A DNA stretch of 7,375 bases, taken from NCBI GenBank assembly GCA_021839785.1, contig JAKCAB010000355.1, forward strand, positions 1 through 7,375. The letters are read 5' to 3'. Positions within the stretch are counted from its first letter, which is position 1; each line of letters starts with the position of its first letter. Source of the stretch: a bacterium. GTDB lineage: Bacteria > Verrucomicrobiota > Verrucomicrobiae > Limisphaerales > J093. Shown here piece by piece: positions 1 to 7,074 of this stretch. The notes beneath the pieces were generated by a model. The model was not told where the DNA came from, searched no databases, and saw only the letters and a program-made list of their open reading frames with translations. The translations under genes and the position numbers were made by a program.

Positions 1-711
1 CCAGCGGTCATCGACCGAAAGCGAGATTCGCTGTGTCGCGGGGGAAATCGGGATCACCGCCAGGGTTTTCCGCGCCTCCAAATCCAGCACCGAAACCGTG
101 CCCGGCCCGACGTTCGCCGTGTAGCCGCGCCGGCCGTCGCGCGTGATCGCGAGCATGTGCGACTCCGGTTGGCCGGTGGGAATCGTCCCGACGATCTTCA
201 GCGTCTGCGGGTCGATCACCGTTACCGAGTTCTCCAGTTCGGTCGTGACGTAAAGCCGCCCGTCCTGGGGACCGACCACCGCGCAGTGCGGGCGCACGCC
301 TTTGCCGAAATCCACCGTGCCCACCACCCGGCGCGTCGCCAGGTCGATCACCCGCAGCAGGCGACCGTCGCTGCCGCGCGCCCCCACGCCGGAGTCGCCA
401 TAGATTGGCACGAACGCCCGCCGGCCGTCCGGCGACGCCGCGACCTCGTGCCCCGTCACGCCGTCCTCGGGCACCGTGGCCACCTGCCGGCCGGCAACGG
501 GATCGATGATCCCCAGCGTGCGATCGCCTTTGTTCGCGACCAGCAACCAGCCTTCGGCCGCGCCGCCGCCCGCCGCAACGGCGTTCAAGCCCGCCAGGCC
601 GACGAGCATCAAGGCGCCGAGCCAGGTCAAGGGCCGGCCGACCCGCGTCGGGCGCCCGGCGATGTGGTCGAGGCCCGATTGCTCACTCCGCGCAACGAGT
701 TTTGGATTCAT
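1..711 (-). CDS. Exported YVTN-type beta-propeller protein (3' end outside window)
   Basis: The minus strand is open from ATG at 711 to the left edge, giving 237 codons with no stop. An in-frame stop lies upstream (complement of 745-747) with no other start codon between, so ATG 711 is the best start; no Shine-Dalgarno is visible. Residues 1-27 are a long basic n-region, 28-44 are hydrophobic and 44-48 (AVAAG) suit signal peptidase, so export is likely. From residue 55 the blade pattern repeats: strand (WLLVAN), 'G-D-R-T-L-G-I-I-D', 'G-R-Q-V-A-T-V', 'SPDGRRAFV', then 'RLYVTTELENSVTVIDPQTLKIVGTI' split over 152-177, 'TRDGRRGYTANVGPGTVSVLD' over 190-210. This is the 40-residue YVTN beta-propeller signature. 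Such proteins are usually periplasmic or surface binding scaffolds, sometimes enzymes; the specific role cannot be read because the C-terminal part is missing. It is divergent from the repressor gene and shares its intergenic region. Confidence 0.88.
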   Translation of the reverse strand, partial: MNPKLVARSEQSGLDHIAGRPTRVGRPLTWLGALMLVGLAGLNAVAAGGGAAEGWLLVANKGDRTLGIIDPVAGRQVATVPEDGVTGHEVAASPDGRRAFVPIYGDSGVGARGSDGRLLRVIDLATRRVVGTVDFGKGVRPHCAVVGPQDGRLYVTTELENSVTVIDPQTLKIVGTIPTGQPESHMLAITRDGRRGYTANVGPGTVSVLDLEARKTLAVIPISPATQRISLSVDDRW

Positions 712-842
712 GCGGTCGCAAAGTTGACCGGGGCACCCGGCGAGTCAAACCGGGCAAGCACGGTTTCGTTCGCGCGCCGGGGCCGGGTTCGCGCCGCGCC
801 TTCGCCGTCGAACCGCCGGCCAACCCGGCGTCAAAACCGCGC

Positions 843-871
843 TTGACAGTTCTCACTTACAGGCGTAATCC
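843..871 (+). promoter_or_regulatory. Candidate promoter of the repressor/M56 unit
   Basis: A perfect TTGACA lies at 843-848. A 17-base spacer places the -10 element at about 866-871 (TAATCC), which is a poor match to TATAAT, so only the -35 box is convincing. The position is 35-60 bases upstream of the repressor start. It overlaps the first operator-like dyad, as expected for a repressed promoter. The exact transcription start is inferred. Confidence 0.4.
857..868. promoter_or_regulatory. BlaI/MecI-type operator, site 1
   Basis: TTACAGGCGTAA is an inverted repeat, TTAC-N4-GTAA. Against the known BlaI/MecI core TACA-NN-TGTA it matches seven of eight fixed positions (TACA-GG-CGTA). It covers the spacer and the presumed -10 region of the candidate promoter, so repressor binding here would block RNA polymerase. 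Assignment to the adjacent repressor is inference from sequence match and position. Confidence 0.7.
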
Positions 872-881
872 TGATCGCAGA

Positions 882-893
882 TTACAATCGTAA
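882..893. promoter_or_regulatory. BlaI/MecI-type operator, site 2
   Basis: TTACAATCGTAA has the same TTACA-NN-CGTAA form as site 1 and differs from it only at the two central bases. The centres of the two sites are 25 bp apart. The site ends 12 bases before the repressor start codon, probably downstream of the transcription start. Between the sites, GTAATC (865-870) and GATTAC (880-885) form a further inverted pair, so the whole 857-893 stretch is dyad-symmetric at its ends. Confidence 0.7.
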
Positions 894-905
894 GCCAACC
901 AGCCT

Positions 906-1280
906 ATGCCGGCGATACCCCGCATATCCGAAACCGAATGGGAAGTCATGAAGGTGCTCTGGGCGCGCGCGCCGCTCACCGCCGGGGCGGTGGTCGCGGC
1001 GCTCCAGGCCGGCGATCCCACCTGGCATCCCAAGACCGCCCAGACCTTGCTCGGCCGCCTGGTTCGTAAAAGAGCGTTGGGCGTGACCAAGGACGGGCGC
1101 GTCCATCTTTACCGGCCGCTGGTGGCGGAACCTGACTGCGTGGCGGCGGCCAGCGACTCGTTTCTGGACCGCGTGTTCGGCGGGTCGCTTCAGCCGCTGC
1201 TCGCCCACTTGGTCGAGCGCCGCAAGCTGTCGCCGGCGGAAATCCGCGACTTGCGGGCGCTGCTGCGGAAACACTCCTGA
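906..1280 (+). CDS. BlaI/MecI-family transcriptional repressor
   Basis: This 124-residue protein has the usual length and layout of the BlaI/MecI/CopY family. An N-terminal winged helix-turn-helix includes 'ISETEWEVMKVLW' (7-19), 'LTAGAVVAAL' (24-33), the recognition-helix region 'HPKTAQTLLGRLVRKRAL' (41-58) and the wing 'DGRVHLYRPLV' (63-73). A C-terminal dimerisation segment follows, 'SFLDRVFGGSLQPLLAHLVE' (85-104) and 'KLSPAEIRDLRALL' (107-120). An in-frame stop at 891-893 and the lack of another start codon fix ATG 906. No Shine-Dalgarno is visible. Family members bind TACA/TGTA dyads as dimers and are inactivated by proteolysis within the C-terminal part by a BlaR1-type partner. The two dyads just upstream indicate autoregulation, and the M56 gene 45 bases downstream is the expected partner. 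The regulated function is unlikely to be a beta-lactamase, because none is encoded here. Confidence 0.93.
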   Translation: MPAIPRISETEWEVMKVLWARAPLTAGAVVAALQAGDPTWHPKTAQTLLGRLVRKRALGVTKDGRVHLYRPLVAEPDCVAAASDSFLDRVFGGSLQPLLAHLVERRKLSPAEIRDLRALLRKHS

Positions 1281-1325
1281 CCGGCGGGGCGAAACCCAAT
1301 CGCTTCCGCGCCATCCCACCTGGCC

Positions 1326-4300
1326 ATGCAAACGATCCTGAACCCTCTGGACGGTTTCTTTCCGGCCTTGCTCCGCGCCTCCTGGCAGGCCGGCGCGCTC
1401 GTGCTGGTGGTGCTCGCGGCGCAACGGCTCCTGGCCCGCCGCCTGCCGCCGCGCTGGCGTTACGCGCTGTGGCTCATCGTGCTGGCACGGCTGCTCCTGC
1501 CCGTGTCCGTGCCCAGTCCGGCGAGCGTGTTCAACTTCCTGCACGTGCCGACGACTCCAGGCACGCGCAACGAAGGCCTTCCGCCACGGCTGGCTCCGGC
1601 GTTCGCCCCCGGCGCCCCCGGCGCCGCGGCCCAACCAGACTTTTCCGCCGCGCCGGCCGTTGACTCCGGCCAGCCTGCCGCGAGCGACGCCAGCCCGCCT
1701 GCGCTCGACCCCGTCGAAACCGCGTCCGCGGCTGCCCCGCCTTCCGCGCCGCCGCTTGGCTGGCGCCGGCTCGCCGCCTGGCTCTGGCTGGCGGGCGTGG
1801 TGGGGTTCGCCGCCGTGCTGGCGGTTCAAACGATCGGCCTGGCGCGCCGGCTTCGCCAAACCGTCCCGATCACGGAGGAACGCTTGCTGCGCCTGCTGGA
1901 GGCGTGCCGCGCGGAAATGGGCGTGCCTCGGCCGGTCGGACTTTGCGAGACCGCGGCGGTGTCGAGCCCGGCGCTGTGCGGCGTGTTCCGTCCGCGCCTG
2001 CTGCTGCCGCGGGGCTTGGCCGGACGGTTGAGCCAACCGGAGTTGCGGCATGTGCTGTTGCACGAACTGGCGCACCTGAAACGCCACGACCTCGCATTGA
2101 ACTGGCTGGCGACCGCGCTCCAGGTGCTGCACTGGTTCAATCCGCTGGTGTGGCTGGCCGGGGCGCGGATGCGGGCCGACCGCGAGCTGGCCTGCGACGC
2201 GCTGGCGCTGGAGGCCGCGGGCGAAGCGGAGAAACAGGCTTACGGCGAGACCATCCTGCGCCTGCTCGAAGGCTTTACCCACACCGCCCGGCTGCCTGGT
2301 TTGGTGGGCATTCTGGAAGACCGACGCCAACTGCGCCGTCGCATCCGGGCGATCGCCGGCTTTCGGAAACCGTCACGCCGGTCGGCGTTGGCGGCGGTGC
2401 TCGTCGCGGGTTTGGCCGTGGTCGGCCTGACCGACGCGAAAAGTCCTCAAGCGGCGAAGAAAGAAGATGCTTCCGCCGCCAATAATTCCGCGGTGCTCCA
2501 AACTTCCGAACCGTCCGGTGCCGGCGGCATTCGCGGCCGGGTAGTGGACACGGAAGGCCGGCCGATAGCTGACGCGGTTGTCAAATGCACGGATTTCCCC
2601 TGGCAGATGCGAACAGACGCCAATGGCCATTTTGCCTGGCCCGACACCAAAGGCACCCACGAGTTTACCATCACCCATTTTGGCTATCGGTTGTCGCCAG
2701 CTCGATCGCTTGCGCCGGGCAAGCAGGAACACACCATCGTTCTCCTTAGCGCGCCCATAGTCATGGGGCGGGTCCTGGATCGCGACTCGCACCAGCCGAT
2801 TTCTCAGTTCCATGTCTATGGGGCCAATTTGCTGGGCCGCGCTGGCGGACCGATGATCTATTGGGGCAGAGTGGGCCAAAAAGACGAGTCGGGTTCCGGC
2901 CGCTTCAAACTCGATTCTCCTTTTGCTGGAAGGAGCGCAGGCGAGGCGCTGTTGGTAGATGCCGAGGGCTACGCGCCAATGCTCTCGCGCCCCTTGGGCC
3001 CGGCTGACGATGGCGTGACGCTGACCTTTGAATTGGTCAAGGCCCCCAAGATTAAAGGCAAAGTGCTAACGCCGGACGGCCAGCCCGCCGTGCACGCCCA
3101 AGTTTATCTCTTGGCTACTTCTCTGGCTGATCGAAACATGCCGGCCGAATACCGTCCCGAAACCGACGAGCATGGAGAATTCACGCTGCCGCCCTGGACT
3201 GGCGGCGGGATGGTGACAGTGTCGTGGTATTGGGGCTATGCCGAAGTCTCTTGGGCCGATTTCGTCGCCTCACCAGTCATCCGCCTCAAACCCTGGGCAC
3301 ACGTCAAAGGCAAGTGGCCCTGGCCGCGACCGGTTCCGGCCAGGTTCATACTGGATCCGATCAACTGGGCGGGAAGTTGGGGGACGTTCACGCCGCGTTT
3401 CCAAACGGATTTTACCACCGTGGAAGGCGACGGTTCCTTTGATGCAGTCGTCCCGGAGGGAGAATACCGGCTAAAAAGGTTCGTTTGGGTGCCGGCTTCG
3501 TCGGGATCGTCTGCAAGATTTGGACTGCCCACGTTTCTTCCTGCCCGCAGTCAAGAAGGTACGATCAAAACGCACGCCGGAGAGACCAACTACATCACGC
3601 TGGAACGCGGAACGCCTGTGGTTGGAAGAATCGCAAGTGCCGCCGCTTTACTCGACACGAATTCAGCACCGGCGGTGGCCATCCTGACCCCGCCCCTGCC
3701 ACCCGTGCCGGAGTTCAAAAAGCCCGATTACGCCAAGATGAGAACGGGGGCTGAGCGGTTTGTGGCGGCAAAGCAGTATGCAGAACAGCTCGAAGGCTAC
3801 TGGCTCTCGCCCGAAGGCAAAGCGCGTCGGCGGGCGGAAGCCACGTACGTGGGCTCGGTCCAGCCCGACGGCACCTTTCGGATTGAAGACGTGCCGCCCG
3901 GCACCTACGACTTGAGCGTCAGAGCCAATGGTCTTCCTCTCCTCGACGGCAGCGGCAGTGTCGTTGCCACGGTCGAGAGCATCCGCGTCCCAAAACCACC
4001 CGCAACCGGCGACACGAACGGGTTCGATCTCGGGGTGATACAAGTTCCAACCGAAGCGCAAGCGACCCAGCCAAAGAGCGATTCCGAAGCCAGGAAATCC
4101 GAAGAACCAGTCAAAGGTCTGCCGCGCGAAGAATTGCGCTGGGGCACGCTCACCTTTGCGGGGCAGCCGCTGGCGAACATGAAAGTGCGGCTGCGGTGCC
4201 GAGATCGCGGAGTCTTTGACGGCATGACTGACGCAGAAGGGCGGCTACGGCTACGGCGTGGGCTCTGCGAAGACCTGGAAACTGTCTGGTGCGAAAAGGG

Positions 4301-6965
4301 CTACGCCGAAGTAAAACCCGGTACGCTCGCGGATGGTTTTCACTACGAGCTCAAGCCGGTCGGGCGGATCGAAGGCTGGCTGCACTTTGGCGATTCGGCT
4401 GCTACCAACGAACTCCTCCGGCTGTGGCCGGTCCCGCTTGAGGCTCCTCGCCCGCGGCTATCCACAGAGATGGTCCAAACCTGGACCGACCAGACGGGAC
4501 ATTTCGTCTTCCCCGTGGTTCCGCCGGGTCGGTGGCGCATTTGCCTGTCGGTTGCGGATTATGACAAGGGGAGGCAGCCTCTTAATGCGAAGAGGGGCGT
4601 TTCCTCCGCGTTTGCAGGCCTCGGTCGTTTGACGTGGATTGGTGGGTTTGAGAGTTTAGTGGACGTGCGGCCGGGACAAACCTCCCGTGTGGACTTGGGA
4701 AGGGGCAGCCGCACGGTTATTGGCAAGGTCGTATCCGAACAACCTAAGCGGCCATTCAGGTGGACCATCGTTAGCGGAAGCTTGGGACCCGACACCAACA
4801 CTCGGGCAGATCGCGAGCCGTCGCCGCAGGCCCAGAAGGAGCTTGAGCAGGCCGATCGTGAGTGGCGTCAATATCTTCCCGAGTTCGCCGCAGATGGAAA
4901 GTTCACGATACGCGCGGTGCCACCCGGGGACTATGTGCTCAGTCTGCACTATGGGGCATTCCCCGCAGCGGGTTCGGCCACACGCGAGCCGGAAGAAGGA
5001 TGGGCCGGCGGGATGGTTCACGTGCCGGCCGCATCGGCGGGACAGGCGGCAGAGCCCGTGGATGCCGGCACCTTCACCGTGCAACCGGTCAACCCGCGCA
5101 AGACCGCAGACATAGCCCCGCCCACTACGGGGAGGACGGACGCGGGCGTAGAGGCGAGGTTGCCAGCCCTGCGCACAGCGCTGGGCCAAAAGGACGGACA
5201 CGTTAGCGCGGCTGGGGGAAGCCGCGACGGCCGTCTGTGGGGAACGGTGTTTCTGGACGGCAAGACGTTGGCCGGTTCGTCCGTTTCGTATTTCGATGGT
5301 GTCCGGACGATGGGCGGCAGCGGCCGGACCGATCAGAACGGGCGTGTCTTTGTTTACCCAAATCCGACAGCGAAAAAGCTGATCGTTTGGCATGAGGGTC
5401 TTCAGGCGGCGTTGGATGCGCAGAAGCTCACCAATGAGTTTCGCGTGGACCTCCGGAGCTTACTCGGCGGCGTCGAAGGCCGGCTCTGGTGGGGTGACAA
5501 GCCCTGGCCGGGAAAGACCTTGAACCTCCGGCGTCGGTGGCCGGCGGACGTGGGGCCGGCCGGAAGTCAGATGAATCGGACGAACTTGGAGTTCGAGCTA
5601 CGCGCGAAGACGGATGCCGACGGTCGGTTCGCTTTTCCCAACGTGCCGGCGGGCGAGTGGCTAGTTCGCAGCGGCCGTATCCAATGGGGAAGCGCCGAGG
5701 TCAAGCCGGGCGAAATCGCTCGGCTGGACCTTGGCCGGGAAGGCGTGGCCATCACCGGCCGTGCCGTGACGGATTCGCCCGGCCGCACGGTCAACTGGCC
5801 GGAGGCCTGGGTCACGTTGCGCACCGACCTGAACGGACCGGACGTGCGCTTTTACGCTGGCGAGGTCGAAACGGACGGCACTTTCATCGTCCCGCGCGTG
5901 ACGCCGGGCGCTTACCAGTTGTTCATCGCGCCGGAAGGATTTCCCGCCGCCGGTCCGAGTCCGTTTCCGATGACGTTGGGCGGCAGTGGGCCGGTGTCCG
6001 TGGTCGTGCTCACCAACTCGGCGGCGACCAACCGAGTGATCGACCTCGGTGCGGTGACCGTAAAAATGGGGAGACAACTCAAAATCGGCGACCTGGCGCC
6101 GCCGTTCGAGATGAAGACGTTCGATGGCCAACCGGTCCAGCTCGCCGACTTCCAAGGCAAGGTGGTGTTGCTTTGTTTGTGGTGGGCCAGTCCGTATTCG
6201 ATCGACCGCCAGCGGTTGAAGGACCTGACGCTTCTCCGCCAGCAGTACCGCCAAGACGACCGGCTGGTCATCCTGGGCGTGAACTTGAATCAGGACGCGG
6301 CCGAGGCGGAAGCCGTCATTGCGGAGGAAAAGTGGGATTGGCTGCAAACTCGCGCGGCAGATCGGGCGGCGTTCTTTCGGGACGAATACGAATTGCAGAG
6401 CACGCCGGCGCTGCTGGTCATTGGCCCGGATGGACGGGTGCGAGCGCGCAACTATAACGTGGACGGCATCCGGTCGGCGCTGTGGGCGGCGGTCGAGGGT
6501 CAGCGGAACCTGAATCCGCAGGGTTCGATCCTCCGGTGCAAGGTCGATGGGCTGAGCATGGAGTTCACGAACATGGTCAAGGCCTATTACACGCCGAAGG
6601 ACGGGCTGGGGATTTTCAGCGTCGGAGGTGATCGGTGGATTTCTCCGGACTTGACTCTGCACGGTCCGGCCCTCCGAAAGGGAAGATTCACTTTGGAGGA
6701 CACACCGGGCCTTGTCCTCGATTACAGCAAGAATGGCGCGTCCTCGGATTCGCGGAGTCACTACGAGGCAAGAGCAGGTATGGCCGGGGTCAGCGCGGAG
6801 GTGAATGTCCAGGAAGTCGGGGCGGTGGGTGAAAAGGTCGTGGGCACGTTTTCGGCCGTGGTGAAGAACACCCACGGTGGAAAAGTCACTTTGACCGACG
6901 GCTACTTTTCGGCGATTCGGGAGGCGCCCATCTCGGCTTCAGACGCCCCGGCGCTGCGTCGCTGA
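1326..6965 (+). CDS. Giant BlaR1-like M56 metallopeptidase with beta-sandwich array and redoxin-like domain
   Basis: A single 1879-residue ORF, about three times the length of classical BlaR1 (roughly 585-600). Residues 1-370 are an M56 module: hydrophobic segments at about 18-34, 45-60, 148-170 and 352-368, and zinc motif HELAH at 246-250. 'HWFNPLVW' (269-276) and 'RELACD' (286-291) follow; E287 is the likely third ligand. By BlaR1 topology the protease loop (171-351) faces the cytoplasm and residues after 369 are outside. The loop at 62-147 is unusually rich in Ala and Pro. Residues 400-1580 hold about eleven carboxypeptidase-regulatory-like beta-sandwich modules, each with a G-x-V start and many with 'DGxFxI..VPPGxY'. 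Residues 1583-1726 are a TlpA/redoxin-type fold lacking CxxC, and 1727-1879 are a beta-rich tail. No penicillin-binding motifs were seen. The gene starts 45 bases after the repressor gene with no promoter or Shine-Dalgarno seen, so co-transcription is likely. The likely role is transmembrane sensing that leads to repressor cleavage; the ligand is unknown. Confidence 0.92.
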   Translation: MQTILNPLDGFFPALLRASWQAGALVLVVLAAQRLLARRLPPRWRYALWLIVLARLLLPVSVPSPASVFNFLHVPTTPGTRNEGLPPRLAPAFAPGAPGAAAQPDFSAAPAVDSGQPAASDASPPALDPVETASAAAPPSAPPLGWRRLAAWLWLAGVVGFAAVLAVQTIGLARRLRQTVPITEERLLRLLEACRAEMGVPRPVGLCETAAVSSPALCGVFRPRLLLPRGLAGRLSQPELRHVLLHELAHLKRHDLALNWLATALQVLHWFNPLVWLAGARMRADRELACDALALEAAGEAEKQAYGETILRLLEGFTHTARLPGLVGILEDRRQLRRRIRAIAGFRKPSRRSALAAVLVAGLAVVGLTDAKSPQAAKKEDASAANNSAVLQTSEPSGAGGIRGRVVDTEGRPIADAVVKCTDFPWQMRTDANGHFAWPDTKGTHEFTITHFGYRLSPARSLAPGKQEHTIVLLSAPIVMGRVLDRDSHQPISQFHVYGANLLGRAGGPMIYWGRVGQKDESGSGRFKLDSPFAGRSAGEALLVDAEGYAPMLSRPLGPADDGVTLTFELVKAPKIKGKVLTPDGQPAVHAQVYLLATSLADRNMPAEYRPETDEHGEFTLPPWTGGGMVTVSWYWGYAEVSWADFVASPVIRLKPWAHVKGKWPWPRPVPARFILDPINWAGSWGTFTPRFQTDFTTVEGDGSFDAVVPEGEYRLKRFVWVPASSGSSARFGLPTFLPARSQEGTIKTHAGETNYITLERGTPVVGRIASAAALLDTNSAPAVAILTPPLPPVPEFKKPDYAKMRTGAERFVAAKQYAEQLEGYWLSPEGKARRRAEATYVGSVQPDGTFRIEDVPPGTYDLSVRANGLPLLDGSGSVVATVESIRVPKPPATGDTNGFDLGVIQVPTEAQATQPKSDSEARKSEEPVKGLPREELRWGTLTFAGQPLANMKVRLRCRDRGVFDGMTDAEGRLRLRRGLCEDLETVWCEKGYAEVKPGTLADGFHYELKPVGRIEGWLHFGDSAATNELLRLWPVPLEAPRPRLSTEMVQTWTDQTGHFVFPVVPPGRWRICLSVADYDKGRQPLNAKRGVSSAFAGLGRLTWIGGFESLVDVRPGQTSRVDLGRGSRTVIGKVVSEQPKRPFRWTIVSGSLGPDTNTRADREPSPQAQKELEQADREWRQYLPEFAADGKFTIRAVPPGDYVLSLHYGAFPAAGSATREPEEGWAGGMVHVPAASAGQAAEPVDAGTFTVQPVNPRKTADIAPPTTGRTDAGVEARLPALRTALGQKDGHVSAAGGSRDGRLWGTVFLDGKTLAGSSVSYFDGVRTMGGSGRTDQNGRVFVYPNPTAKKLIVWHEGLQAALDAQKLTNEFRVDLRSLLGGVEGRLWWGDKPWPGKTLNLRRRWPADVGPAGSQMNRTNLEFELRAKTDADGRFAFPNVPAGEWLVRSGRIQWGSAEVKPGEIARLDLGREGVAITGRAVTDSPGRTVNWPEAWVTLRTDLNGPDVRFYAGEVETDGTFIVPRVTPGAYQLFIAPEGFPAAGPSPFPMTLGGSGPVSVVVLTNSAATNRVIDLGAVTVKMGRQLKIGDLAPPFEMKTFDGQPVQLADFQGKVVLLCLWWASPYSIDRQRLKDLTLLRQQYRQDDRLVILGVNLNQDAAEAEAVIAEEKWDWLQTRAADRAAFFRDEYELQSTPALLVIGPDGRVRARNYNVDGIRSALWAAVEGQRNLNPQGSILRCKVDGLSMEFTNMVKAYYTPKDGLGIFSVGGDRWISPDLTLHGPALRKGRFTLEDTPGLVLDYSKNGASSDSRSHYEARAGMAGVSAEVNVQEVGAVGEKVVGTFSAVVKNTHGGKVTLTDGYFSAIREAPISASDAPALRR
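3045..6065 (+). repeat. Three copies of a three-module beta-sandwich block within the M56 protein
   Basis: Protein-level repeats, too diverged to be obvious in DNA. Block I covers residues 574-908, II 935-1255, III 1301-1580. Each has module a, then b, then c. Matching landmarks: end of module a 'WGYAEV..LKPWAHVKG' (636-662), 'KGYAEV..LKPVGRIEG' (991-1017), 'HEGLQAAL..VDLRSLLGGVEG' (1356-1385). The b-c junction reads 'GETNYITLERGTPVVGRI', 'GQTSRVDLGRGSRTVIGKV', 'GEIARLDLGREGVAITGRA'. Module c has 'DGTFRIEDVPPGTYDL', 'DGKFTIRAVPPGDYVL', 'DGTFIVPRVTPGAYQL', and each block ends 'DLGVIQV', 'DAGTFTV' or 'DLGAVTV'. Module c of blocks I and II carries a charged helical insert (about 795-838 and 1160-1186) that block III lacks. 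Lys/Glu-rich or low-complexity linkers separate I from II and II from III. Duplication of the whole block is inferred. Confidence 0.7.
6072..6503 (+). other. Redoxin/TlpA-like domain without the CxxC active site
   Basis: These bases encode residues 1583-1726 of the M56 protein. The thioredoxin-family frame is clear: 'LKIGDLAPPFEMKTFDGQ' (1585-1602), 'LADFQGKVVLLCLWWAS' (1606-1622), 'RLVILGVNLN' (1646-1655), the cis-proline loop 'STPALLVIGPDGRV' (1692-1705). In active TlpA/ResA proteins the strand is followed by W-C-x-x-C; here the aligned residues are Y1624-S-I-D1627. The only cysteine in the domain is C1617, buried in the preceding strand. Thiol-disulphide exchange of the usual kind is therefore not expected; a structural or binding role is inferred. 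Confidence 0.8.
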
Positions 6966-6986
6966 AACACTCGGAATTGGCGTTGG

Positions 6987-7023
6987 TCGGACCGCGACCG
7001 GTCCCCGGTCGCAGCCGGTCCGA
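6987..7023. repeat. Compound hairpin downstream of the M56 gene
   Basis: The outer stem pairs TCGGACCG (6987-6994) with CGGTCCGA (7016-7023). The inner stem pairs CGACCGG (6995-7001) with CCGGTCG (7005-7011) around a TCC loop, leaving a four-base bulge at 7012-7015. It starts 21 bases after the stop codon, so it could stabilise the 3' end or hinder polymerase. It lacks a following T-run. The right arm of the larger repeat keeps only the inner stem. Confidence 0.6.
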
Positions 7024-7052
7024 ATGCCGGTAAAACGCCCGCTTTCTCTGGG

Positions 7053-7074
7053 GGCAAGCCCGTCCCCGCTTGCC
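7053..7074. repeat. Hairpin inside the repeat interior
   Basis: GGCAAGC (7053-7059) and GCTTGCC (7068-7074) are exact 7-base complements around an 8-base loop, CCGTCCCC. The hairpin lies midway between the two 29-bp arms. No T-run follows it, and its function is unknown. Confidence 0.45.

Noticed and set aside
814..830. Hairpin CGCCGG-N5-CCGGCG in the divergent intergenic region
   Set aside because: It has only a six-base stem in very GC-rich DNA, with no T-run and no clear relation to either promoter.
157..846. 229-codon plus-strand ORF at the left end
   Set aside because: It is antisense to the YVTN propeller gene, whose repeats are unmistakable on the minus strand.
882..2330. 482-codon minus-strand ORF opposite the repressor and M56 genes
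   Set aside because: The translation is a Gln/Arg/His-rich composition typical of antisense reading of GC-rich DNA, while the plus strand encodes clear BlaI and M56 families.
5661..6875. 404-codon minus-strand ORF opposite the redoxin-like region
   Set aside because: It is Arg/His-rich with no recognisable motif. The opposite strand carries conserved beta-sandwich and thioredoxin-fold patterns.
2523..6962. Penicillin-binding (BlaR1/MecR1 sensor) domain
   Set aside because: No SxxK, SxN, KTG arrangement with the expected spacing was seen; the region resolves into beta-sandwich repeats and a redoxin-like fold.
6987..7023. Rho-independent terminator for the M56 gene
   Set aside because: The hairpin is strong, but no T-run follows on the plus strand, so only a repeat/hairpin is reported.
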